DNA of 61,530 bases from an uncultured Acidobacteriota bacterium (GTDB lineage Bacteria > Acidobacteriota > Terriglobia > Bryobacterales > Bryobacteraceae): positions 1 to 61,530 of the forward strand of contig CAADGY010000187.1 in the NCBI GenBank assembly GCA_900696665.1, written 5' to 3'. Under the pieces are notes generated by a model. That model worked only from the letters and a program-made list of their open reading frames with translations, was not told where the DNA came from and made no database searches. Position numbers and translations under genes: made by a program. This document shows positions 43,432 to 52,487 of this stretch, piece by piece (within the stretch, counting starts at the first letter, position 1; each line of letters begins with the position of its first letter).

Positions 43432-43983
43432 ATGAACTACTATTGGAGCATGCCCGTGCGCCGCATTCTCCAGTTGGGCGATCGGTTTCTGCGCATCGTT
43501 TCCACTCCCGTCGAATCCGCCGGCGAAGCGATCCCGCTCCTGTCCGATCTGCGCGATACGCTGCACGATTTCCAGCGGGTTCATGGGTTCGGGCGTGGCA
43601 TCAGTGCGGTGCAGATAGGCGATGCCCGAAGGGTGATCTACCTGGAGTTTGAAGGCAAACCCTACAATTTGATTAATCCCGAGTTGGTATGGCACAGTAC
43701 CGCGACGTTCAGGCTATGGGACGACTGTTTCTCGTTTCCAGGGCTGCTGGTGTATTTGGAGCGCTGGCACTCGGTTCGTGTTCGGTACCTGGATGAAACC
43801 GCGAAACAGCGGGAGTTGGAGGCGGAGGGTTCCCTGTCGGAACTGTTACAGCATGAGATCGATCACCTGGATGGAATCCTCGCCGTCGACCATGCTATCG
43901 ACCGGAATAGCCTCTGTACCCGGGACGAATATGAACGTCGTAAGGCGATTCCCTGCGGAACAGGCACTGGAATTCCCCAATAA
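43432..43983 (+). CDS. Peptide deformylase-like protein with altered motifs
   Basis: A 183-residue protein with the three deformylase motifs in order. These are GRGISAVQIG (consensus GxGxAAxQ, with Ser for the first Ala), DDCFSFPG (consensus EGCLS, with Glu-Gly replaced by Asp-Asp but the metal Cys kept), and QHEIDHLDG with both zinc histidines and the catalytic Glu. It could still bind metal, but the changes around the active-site Cys suggest altered substrate use, as in type 3 deformylases. The start may be 43432 or 43450. Confidence 0.8.
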   Translation: MNYYWSMPVRRILQLGDRFLRIVSTPVESAGEAIPLLSDLRDTLHDFQRVHGFGRGISAVQIGDARRVIYLEFEGKPYNLINPELVWHSTATFRLWDDCFSFPGLLVYLERWHSVRVRYLDETAKQRELEAEGSLSELLQHEIDHLDGILAVDHAIDRNSLCTRDEYERRKAIPCGTGTGIPQ

Positions 43984-44064
43984 GCGCCCCGCATGCCGTA
44001 TAGGGCAAAATGTTAGGCCCCATGCGCTAAACATTCGAATTTTGTATACCGATAAAACAGTTGT

Positions 44065-44436
44065 ATGAACGAAAGACGTATCCAACCGCGGTTGCTTTGC
44101 GCAGATCTCGTCGATGTGGAATGGAAAGACGGTAGGGGTCGAAGGCACCTGGCGATCGCGAATCTGGAAGACATTTCCCTTTCAGGAGCCTGTCTTCAGA
44201 TGGAGGAAGCGATTCCACTTCACGCCAAAGTCTCCATTAGCTATCCGAAAGGGGAGTTGCAGGGCGCCTGCCGCTATTGCGTCTATCGTGAAATCGGCTA
44301 CTTCATCGGCATTCAGTTCGAACCCGGCGTGAAATGGTCGCGCAAGAACTTCAAACCGCAGCACCTGCTGGATCCGCGCCGGCTTCTCGTGAGAGAGAAC
44401 CCCCAGACGGCGGATGCCGCCGACCCTCGCAATTGA
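44065..44436 (+). CDS. PilZ-domain protein
   Basis: This 123-residue protein starts MNERRIQPR, an RxxxR-like cyclic di-GMP motif. The second half-motif, EDISLSGACLQ (D-x-S-x-x-G), is near residue 36. Further beta strands (HAKVSISYPKGE, YFIGIQFEPG) complete a small PilZ barrel. It probably binds cyclic di-GMP and controls motility, secretion or polysaccharide output, possibly including the NfrB-like enzyme elsewhere in the window. It overlaps the next frame slightly. The leader contains TATACC near 44045. Confidence 0.85.
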   Translation: MNERRIQPRLLCADLVDVEWKDGRGRRHLAIANLEDISLSGACLQMEEAIPLHAKVSISYPKGELQGACRYCVYREIGYFIGIQFEPGVKWSRKNFKPQHLLDPRRLLVRENPQTADAADPRN

Positions 44437-44575
44437 CACGGGCGATTGTTCCTCCCACATGCCTGAAAGTAGGCACCATTGTCTGTTTTCGGGCACCGGA
44501 AATGCCCCGCTGCGGCATCAAACAAGCGATTATGGCGCCTCGATCTGGCAGGCTATGTGCTCTCTGCGTGGCGAT

Positions 44576-45046
44576 ATGTCGGAAATCGCGAAACTTTGGC
44601 TCGCGACCACAGCAGTTCTCGCCCTATTCGGTGCGGGATTAGAAGGGCTCAGGGTAGTGCGATGGACACATCCTCTTAATTGGGTCCTTTTGATGGTGCT
44701 AGCTTCTGCAATTCTGGCGCTCCTGATGTACCGGTGGTGGCATCGAACGGCTTATGCCGCGCAGCCCGAACCAGATGCGGACTTGCCGGGAAAAGAGGAG
44801 ATTGCCGAAGTCCCGCCTGGGGAGAGTTCCAACGGCGCCGGATACCCGGCAATCCGGCATGAATTAGCACTGGCGGCAGATCATGTGCACAGCATTCGGA
44901 TCCTTCTGGAAGTAAGCCGTTCTCACGATCAGCCGATTCCGCTCTCGGTACTTCGCAATCTGGAACTGGTGGGCAAACACCTCCGCGAACTGGAGAGCCG
45001 CTCACCGGAAGCCGCGGCGGAATCCGCATGTGGAATACTGCGTTGA
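44576..45046 (+). CDS. Small membrane protein of unknown function
   Basis: The 156-residue protein starts MSEIAKLWLATTAVLALFG and has two hydrophobic helices (residues 7-25, 38-56). An acidic soluble tail with a helical region (HELALAADHVHSIRILLEVSR, LELVGKHLRELESR) follows. Longer starts in the same frame would cover the PilZ gene end and are less likely. No domain is recognised. The 3' end overlaps the start of the next small gene by 19 bp. Confidence 0.5.
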   Translation: MSEIAKLWLATTAVLALFGAGLEGLRVVRWTHPLNWVLLMVLASAILALLMYRWWHRTAYAAQPEPDADLPGKEEIAEVPPGESSNGAGYPAIRHELALAADHVHSIRILLEVSRSHDQPIPLSVLRNLELVGKHLRELESRSPEAAAESACGILR

Positions 45047-45303
45047 GTAGCGAAGTGAGGAACTCCACGCAATACCGGTTGCGGCGGTGTATCGCGCATC
45101 TGCCGGAGGCGGATCGCGAAGTATGGCACCTCCATCAAATCGAGCATAGGGACTCCAGGTGGATCGCGTGCCGGTTGCGATTAAGCTCATACGAAGTGCA
45201 ACTACGGCTGTGGCGGGCGAAGCGAAGGTTGCGAGCAATTCTGCGTCAGGAGTTTGGAAGCCGCTTGCGCTCAAGGCCGCATCTGCTGCGAAAGCCGCAA
45301 TGA
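45028..45303 (+). CDS. Sigma-70 region 4-like helix-turn-helix protein (91 aa)
   Basis: The sequence CIAHLPEADREVWHLHQIEHR followed by a helix pair, IACRLRLSSYEVQLRLWRAKRRLRAIL, matches the layout of sigma-70 region 4. In ECF sigma factors the pattern LP..x.REV...H..G.S..EIA..L..S...V..RL.RAR..L is typical. No region 2 is present in the gene, so it cannot be a complete sigma factor. It may be a DNA-binding or anti-sigma-like regulator. The overlap with the upstream membrane protein gene suggests coupled translation. Confidence 0.5.
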   Translation: MWNTALSSEVRNSTQYRLRRCIAHLPEADREVWHLHQIEHRDSRWIACRLRLSSYEVQLRLWRAKRRLRAILRQEFGSRLRSRPHLLRKPQ

Positions 45304-45349
45304 GACGCCTCTCCACAAAGGTGGGCATGTAATTGCACTGTAATGGTGG

Positions 45350-46156
45350 ATGGCGGCATTCGAAAAGATACTCGTTCCCGTGGATCTGTCCCACAGGTCC
45401 ATTGGTGCTGTCCGCTATGCGTGCAGCCTCGCGGAGGACTTCGGTTCGGATCTCGTGTTTCTGCATGTAATCCGGTCCGGCTGGCCTTTGGAAGCTCCGG
45501 CAAAGGAGATTCGTGATCACATTCTTGGGTTCATGAAGTTGACGCCTGCCCGGTTTTTGGTTCGCGAGGGTTTGCCTGCCGCCACAATCATCGACACGGC
45601 GGCCACCGAAAAGGCAGACCTTATTCTCATGCCGACACGCGGCGTCAACACGATATCGAGATTGCTGGGCCGGTCCATCACTACTCAGGTGCTTCGCACG
45701 GCTCCGTGTACGGTATGGAGCGGAGTTGATGACCTCTCCATCTTTTCGCGCCGTCCCATCCGGAACGTACTTTGCGGATTGTCGCTGGGCCCCCGGACAT
45801 CGAAAGTTCTGGAGTGTGCCGCCGGGCTGGCAGCGAAATTCCACGCGACCCTTTCGCTGGTTCATGCAACTAAGGCCCTGCGCGGAGCGCCCGGCTACCC
45901 CTGTGACGACTGGCGCTTCCAGATTCGCAAGTTGGCCAAGGATGGGATTCAGGCGGCACAAGAGGAAGTGGGCACGAATGCCGAAGTGTGGGTGGAATCG
46001 GGCACACCCGTACGCGCCGTGCCTGCCCTGGCGGAGATCCTGCGAAGCGATCTGCTGGTTATCGGCAAGAGCCCGGACTTCCGGCTGCTCCCGGATTTAC
46101 GTTCCATTTCTTACGATATTGTGAACCGGGCGCCGTGCCCTGTTGCAAGCGTCTGA
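45350..46156 (+). CDS. Universal stress protein with two Usp domains
   Basis: This is a 268-residue tandem-Usp protein. The first domain begins MAAFEKILVPVDLSHRSIGAVRYACSLA and contains the DLILMPTRG segment, and the second begins RNVLCGLSLGPRTSKVLECAAGLAA. Nucleotide-binding glycines of the GxxGx9G(S/T) type are not clearly seen in the second half, so it may not bind ATP. It is cytoplasmic and probably a stress adaptor. It lies downstream of the sigma-4-like gene with 46 bp between. Confidence 0.85.
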   Translation: MAAFEKILVPVDLSHRSIGAVRYACSLAEDFGSDLVFLHVIRSGWPLEAPAKEIRDHILGFMKLTPARFLVREGLPAATIIDTAATEKADLILMPTRGVNTISRLLGRSITTQVLRTAPCTVWSGVDDLSIFSRRPIRNVLCGLSLGPRTSKVLECAAGLAAKFHATLSLVHATKALRGAPGYPCDDWRFQIRKLAKDGIQAAQEEVGTNAEVWVESGTPVRAVPALAEILRSDLLVIGKSPDFRLLPDLRSISYDIVNRAPCPVASV

Positions 46157-46166
46157 TTGTTGGGCA

Positions 46167-47030
46167 CTACAGAGAAAGCAACTCTTTCAAGCTCTTTGTG
46201 TCACTGGCGGTGATCAGGCGTCCACCTTCAAACGATGGTTCCAGTCGCGTACCGTTCCAGTGCTCGACGCGCATCAGGATAGCCATCTTCCATGGTGGGG
46301 CCGCGGCGCCGATACCGAGCACCAGTTCCGCCCGCCGGACGTTGTCGATCATATAAGGGACCAGCGTCAGGTGGTACGGGTTACGCTCGACCTCACCCAC
46401 GTGATACGAAACAGCACCCACCAGGTCGGCAACCAGCGGAGCTTCCACCTCCAGCATGACGTTCGGATTCCGGAGCGGAAACCAGAATTCGGTCAAAGCC
46501 ACCTGGCACGTGAAGGACGGACCGATGCTGGTGAGCGCTTCCATCACGAGCAAGTTCGTTCCGATATGGGTACTGTTGAAGTCTTCAGGGTGGGGGACGA
46601 CGATCACCGCGGGGCGGTGCTCGCTGATTAGCGCGGCAATCCGCTGAACGCTGCGCTTCCAGTTTTCGGGGTCGCTGCTCCGTCCCGCCGGATTGATACG
46701 CTCAAAGCCGCCTTCCTGGACTTCGACAAGTTCGTAACCCAGAAACTTGCTGGCGCCTTTCAACTCGGCAAGACGGCCCGGGCGTCTTGCCTTATTCGAT
46801 CCGAGCGTCACGGCGACGCTCAGAACCGGCATTCCGAGGCGCCGCAACCGGACCGGCAGAACACCGCCGATCTCCATGTCATCCGGATGCGGAGCGAAGC
46901 CCATCACTTTCTTGTCCGATGAAATCGCCGGCGGGGCCGTCAACGGATCGAATCCGCCCAGCGGCAGGCGTTCGCCCATCTTCTGAACAGCGAATATTGC
47001 GTCTACGTAGTCTGAATAAACGTTCTCCAT
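46167..47030 (-). CDS. PIG-L/LmbE-family deacetylase
   Basis: The 287-residue protein has the zinc motif GFAPHPDDMEIGG near residue 45 and a second region, VVPHPEDFNSTHIGTN, with a possible third His ligand. The family removes acetyl groups from N-acetylglucosamine-containing molecules. A GAGGAA site precedes the ATG at 47030. It follows the ROK/ASKHA gene by 18 bp on the same strand, which makes a sugar-deacetylation and sugar-kinase pair plausible. Confidence 0.88.
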   Translation of the reverse strand: MENVYSDYVDAIFAVQKMGERLPLGGFDPLTAPPAISSDKKVMGFAPHPDDMEIGGVLPVRLRRLGMPVLSVAVTLGSNKARRPGRLAELKGASKFLGYELVEVQEGGFERINPAGRSSDPENWKRSVQRIAALISEHRPAVIVVPHPEDFNSTHIGTNLLVMEALTSIGPSFTCQVALTEFWFPLRNPNVMLEVEAPLVADLVGAVSYHVGEVERNPYHLTLVPYMIDNVRRAELVLGIGAAAPPWKMAILMRVEHWNGTRLEPSFEGGRLITASDTKSLKELLSL

Positions 47031-47048
47031 TGCGCTTCCTCGTACGGG

Positions 47049-48422
47049 CTAAACAATTTGCGGCAGTGACGCGGCGGCCACGGCCTGTCCCACGCGCTTG
47101 CTCGCTTCATCCGGCAGACGCAGATCAATCGAGATTTCCGGAAACTCGGCGGTGAGCACTTCCTTCGCGACGCTTAGAATTATCTCGCCACCGGGGCCGG
47201 TAGTCACACGGCCCATAATCAGCGCCGTACCGACATCGTAGTAGCTGGCATAATGCGCCAGCGCATAGCCGAGATATACACCGACCGTGCGATAGATCTT
47301 CTCCGCGCGCGGGTCTCCCTGATTCATCAACGCCTGCACATGCTCGAGACGTACCGGCACCGGCATCCCGGCCGGCACTTCGATTCCGGCGGGCTTCAGC
47401 AGGCGATCGACCGCCTGTTGCGACAGGTATTGAACGCCACATCCGCGGTCGAGCGACCATTCGTCGGCCGGTGCGCGCGGATTGTAATCAATCGGCACGA
47501 ACGCCAGCTCATTCAGCCAGGAAGTGATGTTTCCGTTGCCGTCGACGTAACCAACGGCGAGGCTGCTGCCGAAAGCGAGCCCTAGCACGCGGTTCGTGCC
47601 CAAGGACATCGAGCCGGCCAGCGCGGCCACATCTCCATCATTTGCCACAACCAGCGGCACTCCACCGAAATCGCTCTGAATGCGATGGAAGAGCGGCACG
47701 ATCTCCGCCTGGAACCGGTCTTTCGGCACACCCCGGAACAGCGAGGCGATGCGAGGCTCATTGGAAACGTAAACCCCCGCCGCGCTGACGCCAATGCAAT
47801 CGACGCGTGGCAGCGTGGCCGCGGCAGTGCGAAGCGCGTTGCTGATGTGCTGGTAATGATATGCAGGATCACACTGCGGTTTGGGATCCCACGGGAATTC
47901 GCCCGCAAAGGTTGCCTTGCCGTCCTGCTCGGCATACGCTTTGATATCGCTCGCGCCCAGGTCGATGGCCAGGCGGCAACCGCCGCGGTGGCGCCCCAGC
48001 GAGATCGTCTGGTGGGCTGCCTCGGGAAACGCGTTGCCTTCCGCATGCTCGATCTGGAAAGGCCTTCCGTAAACCGTCGGTCCCATCACCTCGGCATCGA
48101 ACAGTTGCGTCCAGGAATACCGGTAGTGATAGTCGCGCAGGAGACCAACCAGGAGTTCCGGAGCGTCGATACGCACGCGCCACCCGCCAACCGCCCAAAG
48201 CAGGAACTTCAGGTCGCGCTCGAGAAAGCGAAGATTGCGGGACAGGCTCTGGCTGCTATCGTCTTTCAGGATCGTCCGCTTGAACACGTACGTGTTCTCG
48301 TCCTGTTCGACCGCAATCCGGATGGGGCGTCCGCCGGCGGCATCTTTCTCATAGCGGCGCCGGGCAAGCACGGCGGGCCTGAAATCCAGATCGAGCACCG
48401 GCGCCAGTTTCGGAAGATCCAA
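47049..48422 (-). CDS. ROK-like ASKHA-fold sugar kinase with N-terminal extension
   Basis: The 457-residue protein has an N-terminal extension of about 150 residues without recognised motifs. A ROK/ASKHA domain follows: LAIDLGASDIKAYAE (phosphate-1), VANDGDVAALAGS (catalytic Asp context) and LAFGSSLAVGYVDG, which stands in place of the usual GTGxGGG. The typical C-x-C zinc site of ROK repressors is not clear. It probably phosphorylates a hexose or hexosamine. TTG 48422 is the start, after a strong AAGGAGAT site. It precedes the PIG-L deacetylase gene. Confidence 0.75.
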   Translation of the reverse strand: MDLPKLAPVLDLDFRPAVLARRRYEKDAAGGRPIRIAVEQDENTYVFKRTILKDDSSQSLSRNLRFLERDLKFLLWAVGGWRVRIDAPELLVGLLRDYHYRYSWTQLFDAEVMGPTVYGRPFQIEHAEGNAFPEAAHQTISLGRHRGGCRLAIDLGASDIKAYAEQDGKATFAGEFPWDPKPQCDPAYHYQHISNALRTAAATLPRVDCIGVSAAGVYVSNEPRIASLFRGVPKDRFQAEIVPLFHRIQSDFGGVPLVVANDGDVAALAGSMSLGTNRVLGLAFGSSLAVGYVDGNGNITSWLNELAFVPIDYNPRAPADEWSLDRGCGVQYLSQQAVDRLLKPAGIEVPAGMPVPVRLEHVQALMNQGDPRAEKIYRTVGVYLGYALAHYASYYDVGTALIMGRVTTGPGGEIILSVAKEVLTAEFPEISIDLRLPDEASKRVGQAVAAASLPQIV

Positions 48423-48513
48423 TGCAAATCTCCTTAATTGTATTGTTATACCCAGAATACCGGGAACCTGGCGGCAAGTCTAACGGGCCGATGCGGTTAT
48501 GCTGATAGAGAGA

Positions 48514-48554
48514 GTTGGGACCTTTCGCACCTTGAATTGGGTCCTGCTTCCAAC
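48514..48554 (+). promoter_or_regulatory. Stem-loop directly before the FG-GAP gene
   Basis: GTTGG (48514-48518) pairs with CCAAC (48550-48554), and GACC (48519-48522) with GGTC (48540-48543), forming an interrupted stem that ends five bases before the ATG at 48559. It may limit translation initiation. Confidence 0.3.
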
Positions 48555-48558
48555 CGAT

Positions 48559-50604
48559 ATGATCCGTACACTGACCTGCATTCTGCTGTTGGCCGGCGCT
48601 GCGCCGGCGGCGGACTTATTCCGCGATGATTTTTCTGGCTTTCCTCCGGGTTGGTTAACATATCCCGTCGGACAGCTCAACGGCGCCATACAGGAATACC
48701 ACTATCTCCCCTATCGCGGCTTGCCGCTTGGACCGTGGGCGAACACGATTGTCCACCTCGATGCCTGGGTTGTTGGCGACGAGGACGGTGAGAGCTACCT
48801 CGAGCAGCACCTGATGGGATCGATGACAAGCCAGTTCACGAATCCCTTATTCATCACGGGCGATCCCGAATGGAGTGACTACACCGTTTCTGCAAAAGTG
48901 AAGCCCCTATCTTTTGCCGATTTTGCGGGAATCGTATTCCGCTACCATACCAACCGGCACTACTATCTGTTTGCTCTTACGGGTGGCAACAAGGCGCGTC
49001 TTACAGTGCGCCTGCCGCTCGAAAAATCGTTTCGTGTGTGGGAATGGCGCGATCTCGCCGTCAGAGATTTTCCCTACGAGGCGAAGCGTTATTACGAGTT
49101 GCGAGTCGAGAACAGCGGTCCCCTCATTCGCGCTTTCATCGACGGCAAACCGGTGGCCGAAGTGAACGACTCCGAGATCCTCAAGGGTAAGGTAGGAATC
49201 ACCGCGAGTGTACCGGCGCGGTTCAAGGATTTCGCTGTCTCGGCCTCTGATGCCACTGTTCAGCAAATCACCGCCCGCATAGCGGCGCGTGAGCAGGAAC
49301 TCGCAGCACTTCGCGCCGGCAACCCGCAGCCGAGGCTTTGGAAGCGATTCACTACCCCCGGGTTTGGAGCCGGACGCAACGCCCGCTTCGGTGATCTTGA
49401 TGGCGATGGCGTCATCGACATGCTGATCGCACAGAACATCCCGCGAGTTCGTGGCGATGCCTTCGATCACATCAGTTGTCTTACCGCTGTGAACTTCGAC
49501 GGAAAGGTACTGTGGCAATCCGGCCGGCCCGATCCCCGCAACGGCCTGCTGACGAACGATACGCCTTTCCAGATTCACGATCTGGATGGCGACGGCCGCA
49601 ATGAAGTGGTGCTGGTTCGCGATTTCAAGCTACAGGTGCTCGAAGGCCGCACCGGCAAGCTCCTGAAGTCCGTGTGGATGCCAACCGCGCCGCCGGAGAA
49701 TCGTGAGCGGCCCTACGAGATGGAAACCGGGGACTCCATCGCGTTCGCCAACGTGAGCGGGAACAAGACCGCGCGCGACATCATCCTCAAGGACCGGTAT
49801 CGCAATTTCTGGCTGGTGGACTCCGGCTTGAAGCCACTATGGAGAGGACAGGGGCAGACAGGGCACTATCCCTACCCGGTGGATGTGGACGGGGATGGGC
49901 GTGATGAAATTCTTATCGGGTATGCCTTATGGAGCCACGACGGCCGGCAACTCTGGAGCCGCGACAAGGAATTGCGCGACCATTCGGACGCGATCGCAAT
50001 GGGCAACCTCAGCCCGGACCCCAAGGCGCCATTCCGCGCCTATTCGAGCGGTAGTGACGAAGGCTTCCTGATGTTCGATCACGAAGGCAATATACTCAAG
50101 CACGTGCGCATCGGCCATGCACAAAGCCCCAGCATCGCGAAGTACCGCATGGATGTCCCCGGCCTGCAATACATGACGGTGAACTTCTGGAAAAACCCCG
50201 GAATCGTTACGCTTTTCGATTGGGACGGCAACATGCTCGCGCAGGAGGAACCCATCCATAGCGGCAGTGTTCTGCTTCCCGTGAACTGGCGTGGCGACGG
50301 GCAGGAATTCGCGCTGTTATCAGGCAATGTCCGCGAGGGTGGCATGATTGACGGCCAATTGAGGCGCGTTGTGATGTTCCCCGATGACGGCCATCCGGAC
50401 CTGACCGCAAACGTCCTGAATGTCACGGGCGATGCCCGTGACGAGATCATCCTGTGCGACCAGGAACGTGTCTGGATCTACACGCAGGATCGTCCGTTCT
50501 CCGGCAAAAAAATTTACGCTCCCCGGCGGAATCCCGACTACAACGAATCGAACTATCGTTTGAATGTCTCCTTTCCGGAGTGGCAGCCGATGGACGGAAA
50601 ATGA
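48559..50604 (+). CDS. Secreted FG-GAP/VCBS repeat protein with lectin-like N-terminal domain
   Basis: The 681-residue protein begins MIRTLTCILLLAGAAPAADLF, a signal peptide. A concanavalin-like sandwich domain (residues 20-230) with DYTVSAKVKPLSFADFAGIVF is followed by beta-propeller repeats carrying calcium-type DLDGDGVID, DLDGDGRNE and DVDGDGRDE motifs. The organisation resembles rhamnogalacturonan lyase-type and other polysaccharide-binding proteins, but no catalytic residues are assigned. The stop overlaps the esterase start (ATGA), so the two are coupled. Confidence 0.8.
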   Translation: MIRTLTCILLLAGAAPAADLFRDDFSGFPPGWLTYPVGQLNGAIQEYHYLPYRGLPLGPWANTIVHLDAWVVGDEDGESYLEQHLMGSMTSQFTNPLFITGDPEWSDYTVSAKVKPLSFADFAGIVFRYHTNRHYYLFALTGGNKARLTVRLPLEKSFRVWEWRDLAVRDFPYEAKRYYELRVENSGPLIRAFIDGKPVAEVNDSEILKGKVGITASVPARFKDFAVSASDATVQQITARIAAREQELAALRAGNPQPRLWKRFTTPGFGAGRNARFGDLDGDGVIDMLIAQNIPRVRGDAFDHISCLTAVNFDGKVLWQSGRPDPRNGLLTNDTPFQIHDLDGDGRNEVVLVRDFKLQVLEGRTGKLLKSVWMPTAPPENRERPYEMETGDSIAFANVSGNKTARDIILKDRYRNFWLVDSGLKPLWRGQGQTGHYPYPVDVDGDGRDEILIGYALWSHDGRQLWSRDKELRDHSDAIAMGNLSPDPKAPFRAYSSGSDEGFLMFDHEGNILKHVRIGHAQSPSIAKYRMDVPGLQYMTVNFWKNPGIVTLFDWDGNMLAQEEPIHSGSVLLPVNWRGDGQEFALLSGNVREGGMIDGQLRRVVMFPDDGHPDLTANVLNVTGDARDEIILCDQERVWIYTQDRPFSGKKIYAPRRNPDYNESNYRLNVSFPEWQPMDGK

Positions 50605-52487
50605 TTCCGGCACTCGCGCTGCTGCTTTTTTCCGCAAGGGATGCTCCCGATGAACTGGAGCAGCGTGCCCGGCTTTCGCTCGAGAGCATCCGTCATGCGG
50701 ATACGCTGGCCGGTGCCGCGGCGCAGCGGCCAGCCTTGCGTGCGCGCCTCCGCGGCTCACTGGGCCTGGATCTGTTGCCGGCCGCGGCCTATCGGAAAGC
50801 CCGCGTCGTTGGCACGCTCTTGAGAGGCCGCTACCGCATCCAGAAAATCGTCTATGAAACCTTGCCGGGCGTTCTGGTTCCGGCCCATCTTTATCTCCCG
50901 GAGAAGGTTGACTCGCCTGCTCCGGCCGTTCTCTTTTATCCGGGGCACTGGTGGGCCGACAGTAAAATGCGCCCGGACTTTCAGGCGTTCTGTCTGACGA
51001 TGGCGCGGCTGGGGTTCGTCGTCCTCACCTGGGACCCCTTCGGGCAGGGCGAGCGCGGCGTCTCCTCGCGTGATCATCGCCGCATCGAGTTGTTACTGGC
51101 CGGCATCTCGCAGCAGGGGTTGGCCGAATACGAAACGCAGTGCGCGTTAAGTTATCTGCTTTCGCGGCGTGAAGTGGACCCGAAGCGGATTGGCATCACG
51201 GGTGCGTCGGGCGGCGGCTACAACACCTGGATCACTTCCGCGCTCGACGACCGCATCGCCGCCGCTGTGCCCGTTGTCGGCACGAGCGAATTCTACGAAC
51301 AGATTCACGTTACCCGTCCTCTCGACTGGTATCGGGCGGCCGAGCATTGCCACTTTGTTCCCGGCTTGATCCGTTATGCAAATAACCACGAGTTGCTCGC
51401 GATGGCCGCGCCGAAACCGTTAATGATCATCGCGGCTTCCCAGGATCAAAGCTTTCCTATCGGCGGAGTGAAGAAGGTCTACGACTACGGGCGCCTGCTG
51501 TACGGCTCCGATCGCATTGCCTTTTTTGAAGACACCGCCGAAGGACATGGCTATCAGACCCGTAAACGCGAGGCGGCCTACGGATGGTTTCTGCGGTGGC
51601 TGATGCATCAGGGCGACGGCAGCCCGTTTCGGGAACCGCCGCTTGAAACCGCCGCGGTCGATGATCCCGGGTACCGCTGCTTTCGTGAGAAACAACCGTC
51701 CGGACCGGGCATTGTCGCCTATGCCGCCGCGCTTGCGAAACGCCGGCATCCGGTAAGGACCGATAAGCTCAACGAAATTCTCGGTTTGCCGCCGGCCCAG
51801 CCCGTGCCGACGTGGAGCGGACCAACGGCAGGCTCAACACTTCTGATGGTGAGCGACAACGGCGCTGTGGACCTCTCTGTAGGGGAGCTGGCAGGAGCGG
51901 GCTGGGCTGTTGAGCAAGTACAAGTGCGCGGCCTCGCCTCGCTCTCTTTCAAAGAAACGGGCTGGGCCGCCGCCGTCAGCCTGCTGCTGGGTGAAAATTT
52001 CGTGGGCCGGCAGGCTCTCGATATCGAACAGGCCATTCAGAACGCCGTGGCCCGCAGACAACGCGTAGCGGTCTATGCGCAAGGGCACAACGCGTCGCTG
52101 GCAGCCACGTATGCCGCCGCACGTAACCCTCAGGTCTCCGCCTGGATTTTGCATGGCGGGTTCCTTACCTACCGCCATTTCATTGAGAGGCCCATCGAGA
52201 TTAGGAGGTCATACACTCTGCTGGCTGCCGACCGCGACCGCATGACTGCTTTCGACCGCGAAATTCCTTTTCACTACGTTCCTTTCGGTGCGATCCGGTA
52301 TTTCGACTTGCCCGACCTGCTCTCGCGCACAGAACATCTTCTGGTGGTGAATCCCATCGATGGCGACTGGAAACAAATGACGAGCGAGGAGGCTGGCAAG
52401 TGGATTCCCCGGTCCTCTTCCTTGGCCGTGCAGGAAGACGTACAAGCGGCGATCCTGTCACATTTATCGAATCTGCCCGCGCGTTGA
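50601..52487 (+). CDS. Acetyl-xylan-esterase-like alpha/beta hydrolase
   Basis: A 628-residue protein. The nucleophile elbow GITGASGGGYNTW is near residue 205, with a catalytic acid candidate in the ASQDQSFPIGG region and His in EDTAEGHGYQ. The N-terminus contains a hydrophobic segment (MIPALALLLFSARD), a likely signal. Its relation to AXE1/dienelactone-hydrolase families and coupling to the FG-GAP gene suggest plant-polysaccharide deacetylation. The last 230 residues form a second, hydrolase-like domain without a recognisable nucleophile. The 3' end overlaps the convergent glycan operon by 24 bp. Confidence 0.82.
   Translation: MIPALALLLFSARDAPDELEQRARLSLESIRHADTLAGAAAQRPALRARLRGSLGLDLLPAAAYRKARVVGTLLRGRYRIQKIVYETLPGVLVPAHLYLPEKVDSPAPAVLFYPGHWWADSKMRPDFQAFCLTMARLGFVVLTWDPFGQGERGVSSRDHRRIELLLAGISQQGLAEYETQCALSYLLSRREVDPKRIGITGASGGGYNTWITSALDDRIAAAVPVVGTSEFYEQIHVTRPLDWYRAAEHCHFVPGLIRYANNHELLAMAAPKPLMIIAASQDQSFPIGGVKKVYDYGRLLYGSDRIAFFEDTAEGHGYQTRKREAAYGWFLRWLMHQGDGSPFREPPLETAAVDDPGYRCFREKQPSGPGIVAYAAALAKRRHPVRTDKLNEILGLPPAQPVPTWSGPTAGSTLLMVSDNGAVDLSVGELAGAGWAVEQVQVRGLASLSFKETGWAAAVSLLLGENFVGRQALDIEQAIQNAVARRQRVAVYAQGHNASLAATYAAARNPQVSAWILHGGFLTYRHFIERPIEIRRSYTLLAADRDRMTAFDREIPFHYVPFGAIRYFDLPDLLSRTEHLLVVNPIDGDWKQMTSEEAGKWIPRSSSLAVQEDVQAAILSHLSNLPAR

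Noticed and set aside
45002..45961. Minus-strand 319-codon frame
   Set aside because: Antisense to the Usp gene and the sigma-4-like gene, with low-complexity composition.
50454..50600. Upstream extension of the esterase gene (49 extra codons)
   Set aside because: It lies inside the end of the FG-GAP gene; the ATGA junction at 50601 with a signal-like N-terminus is the better start.
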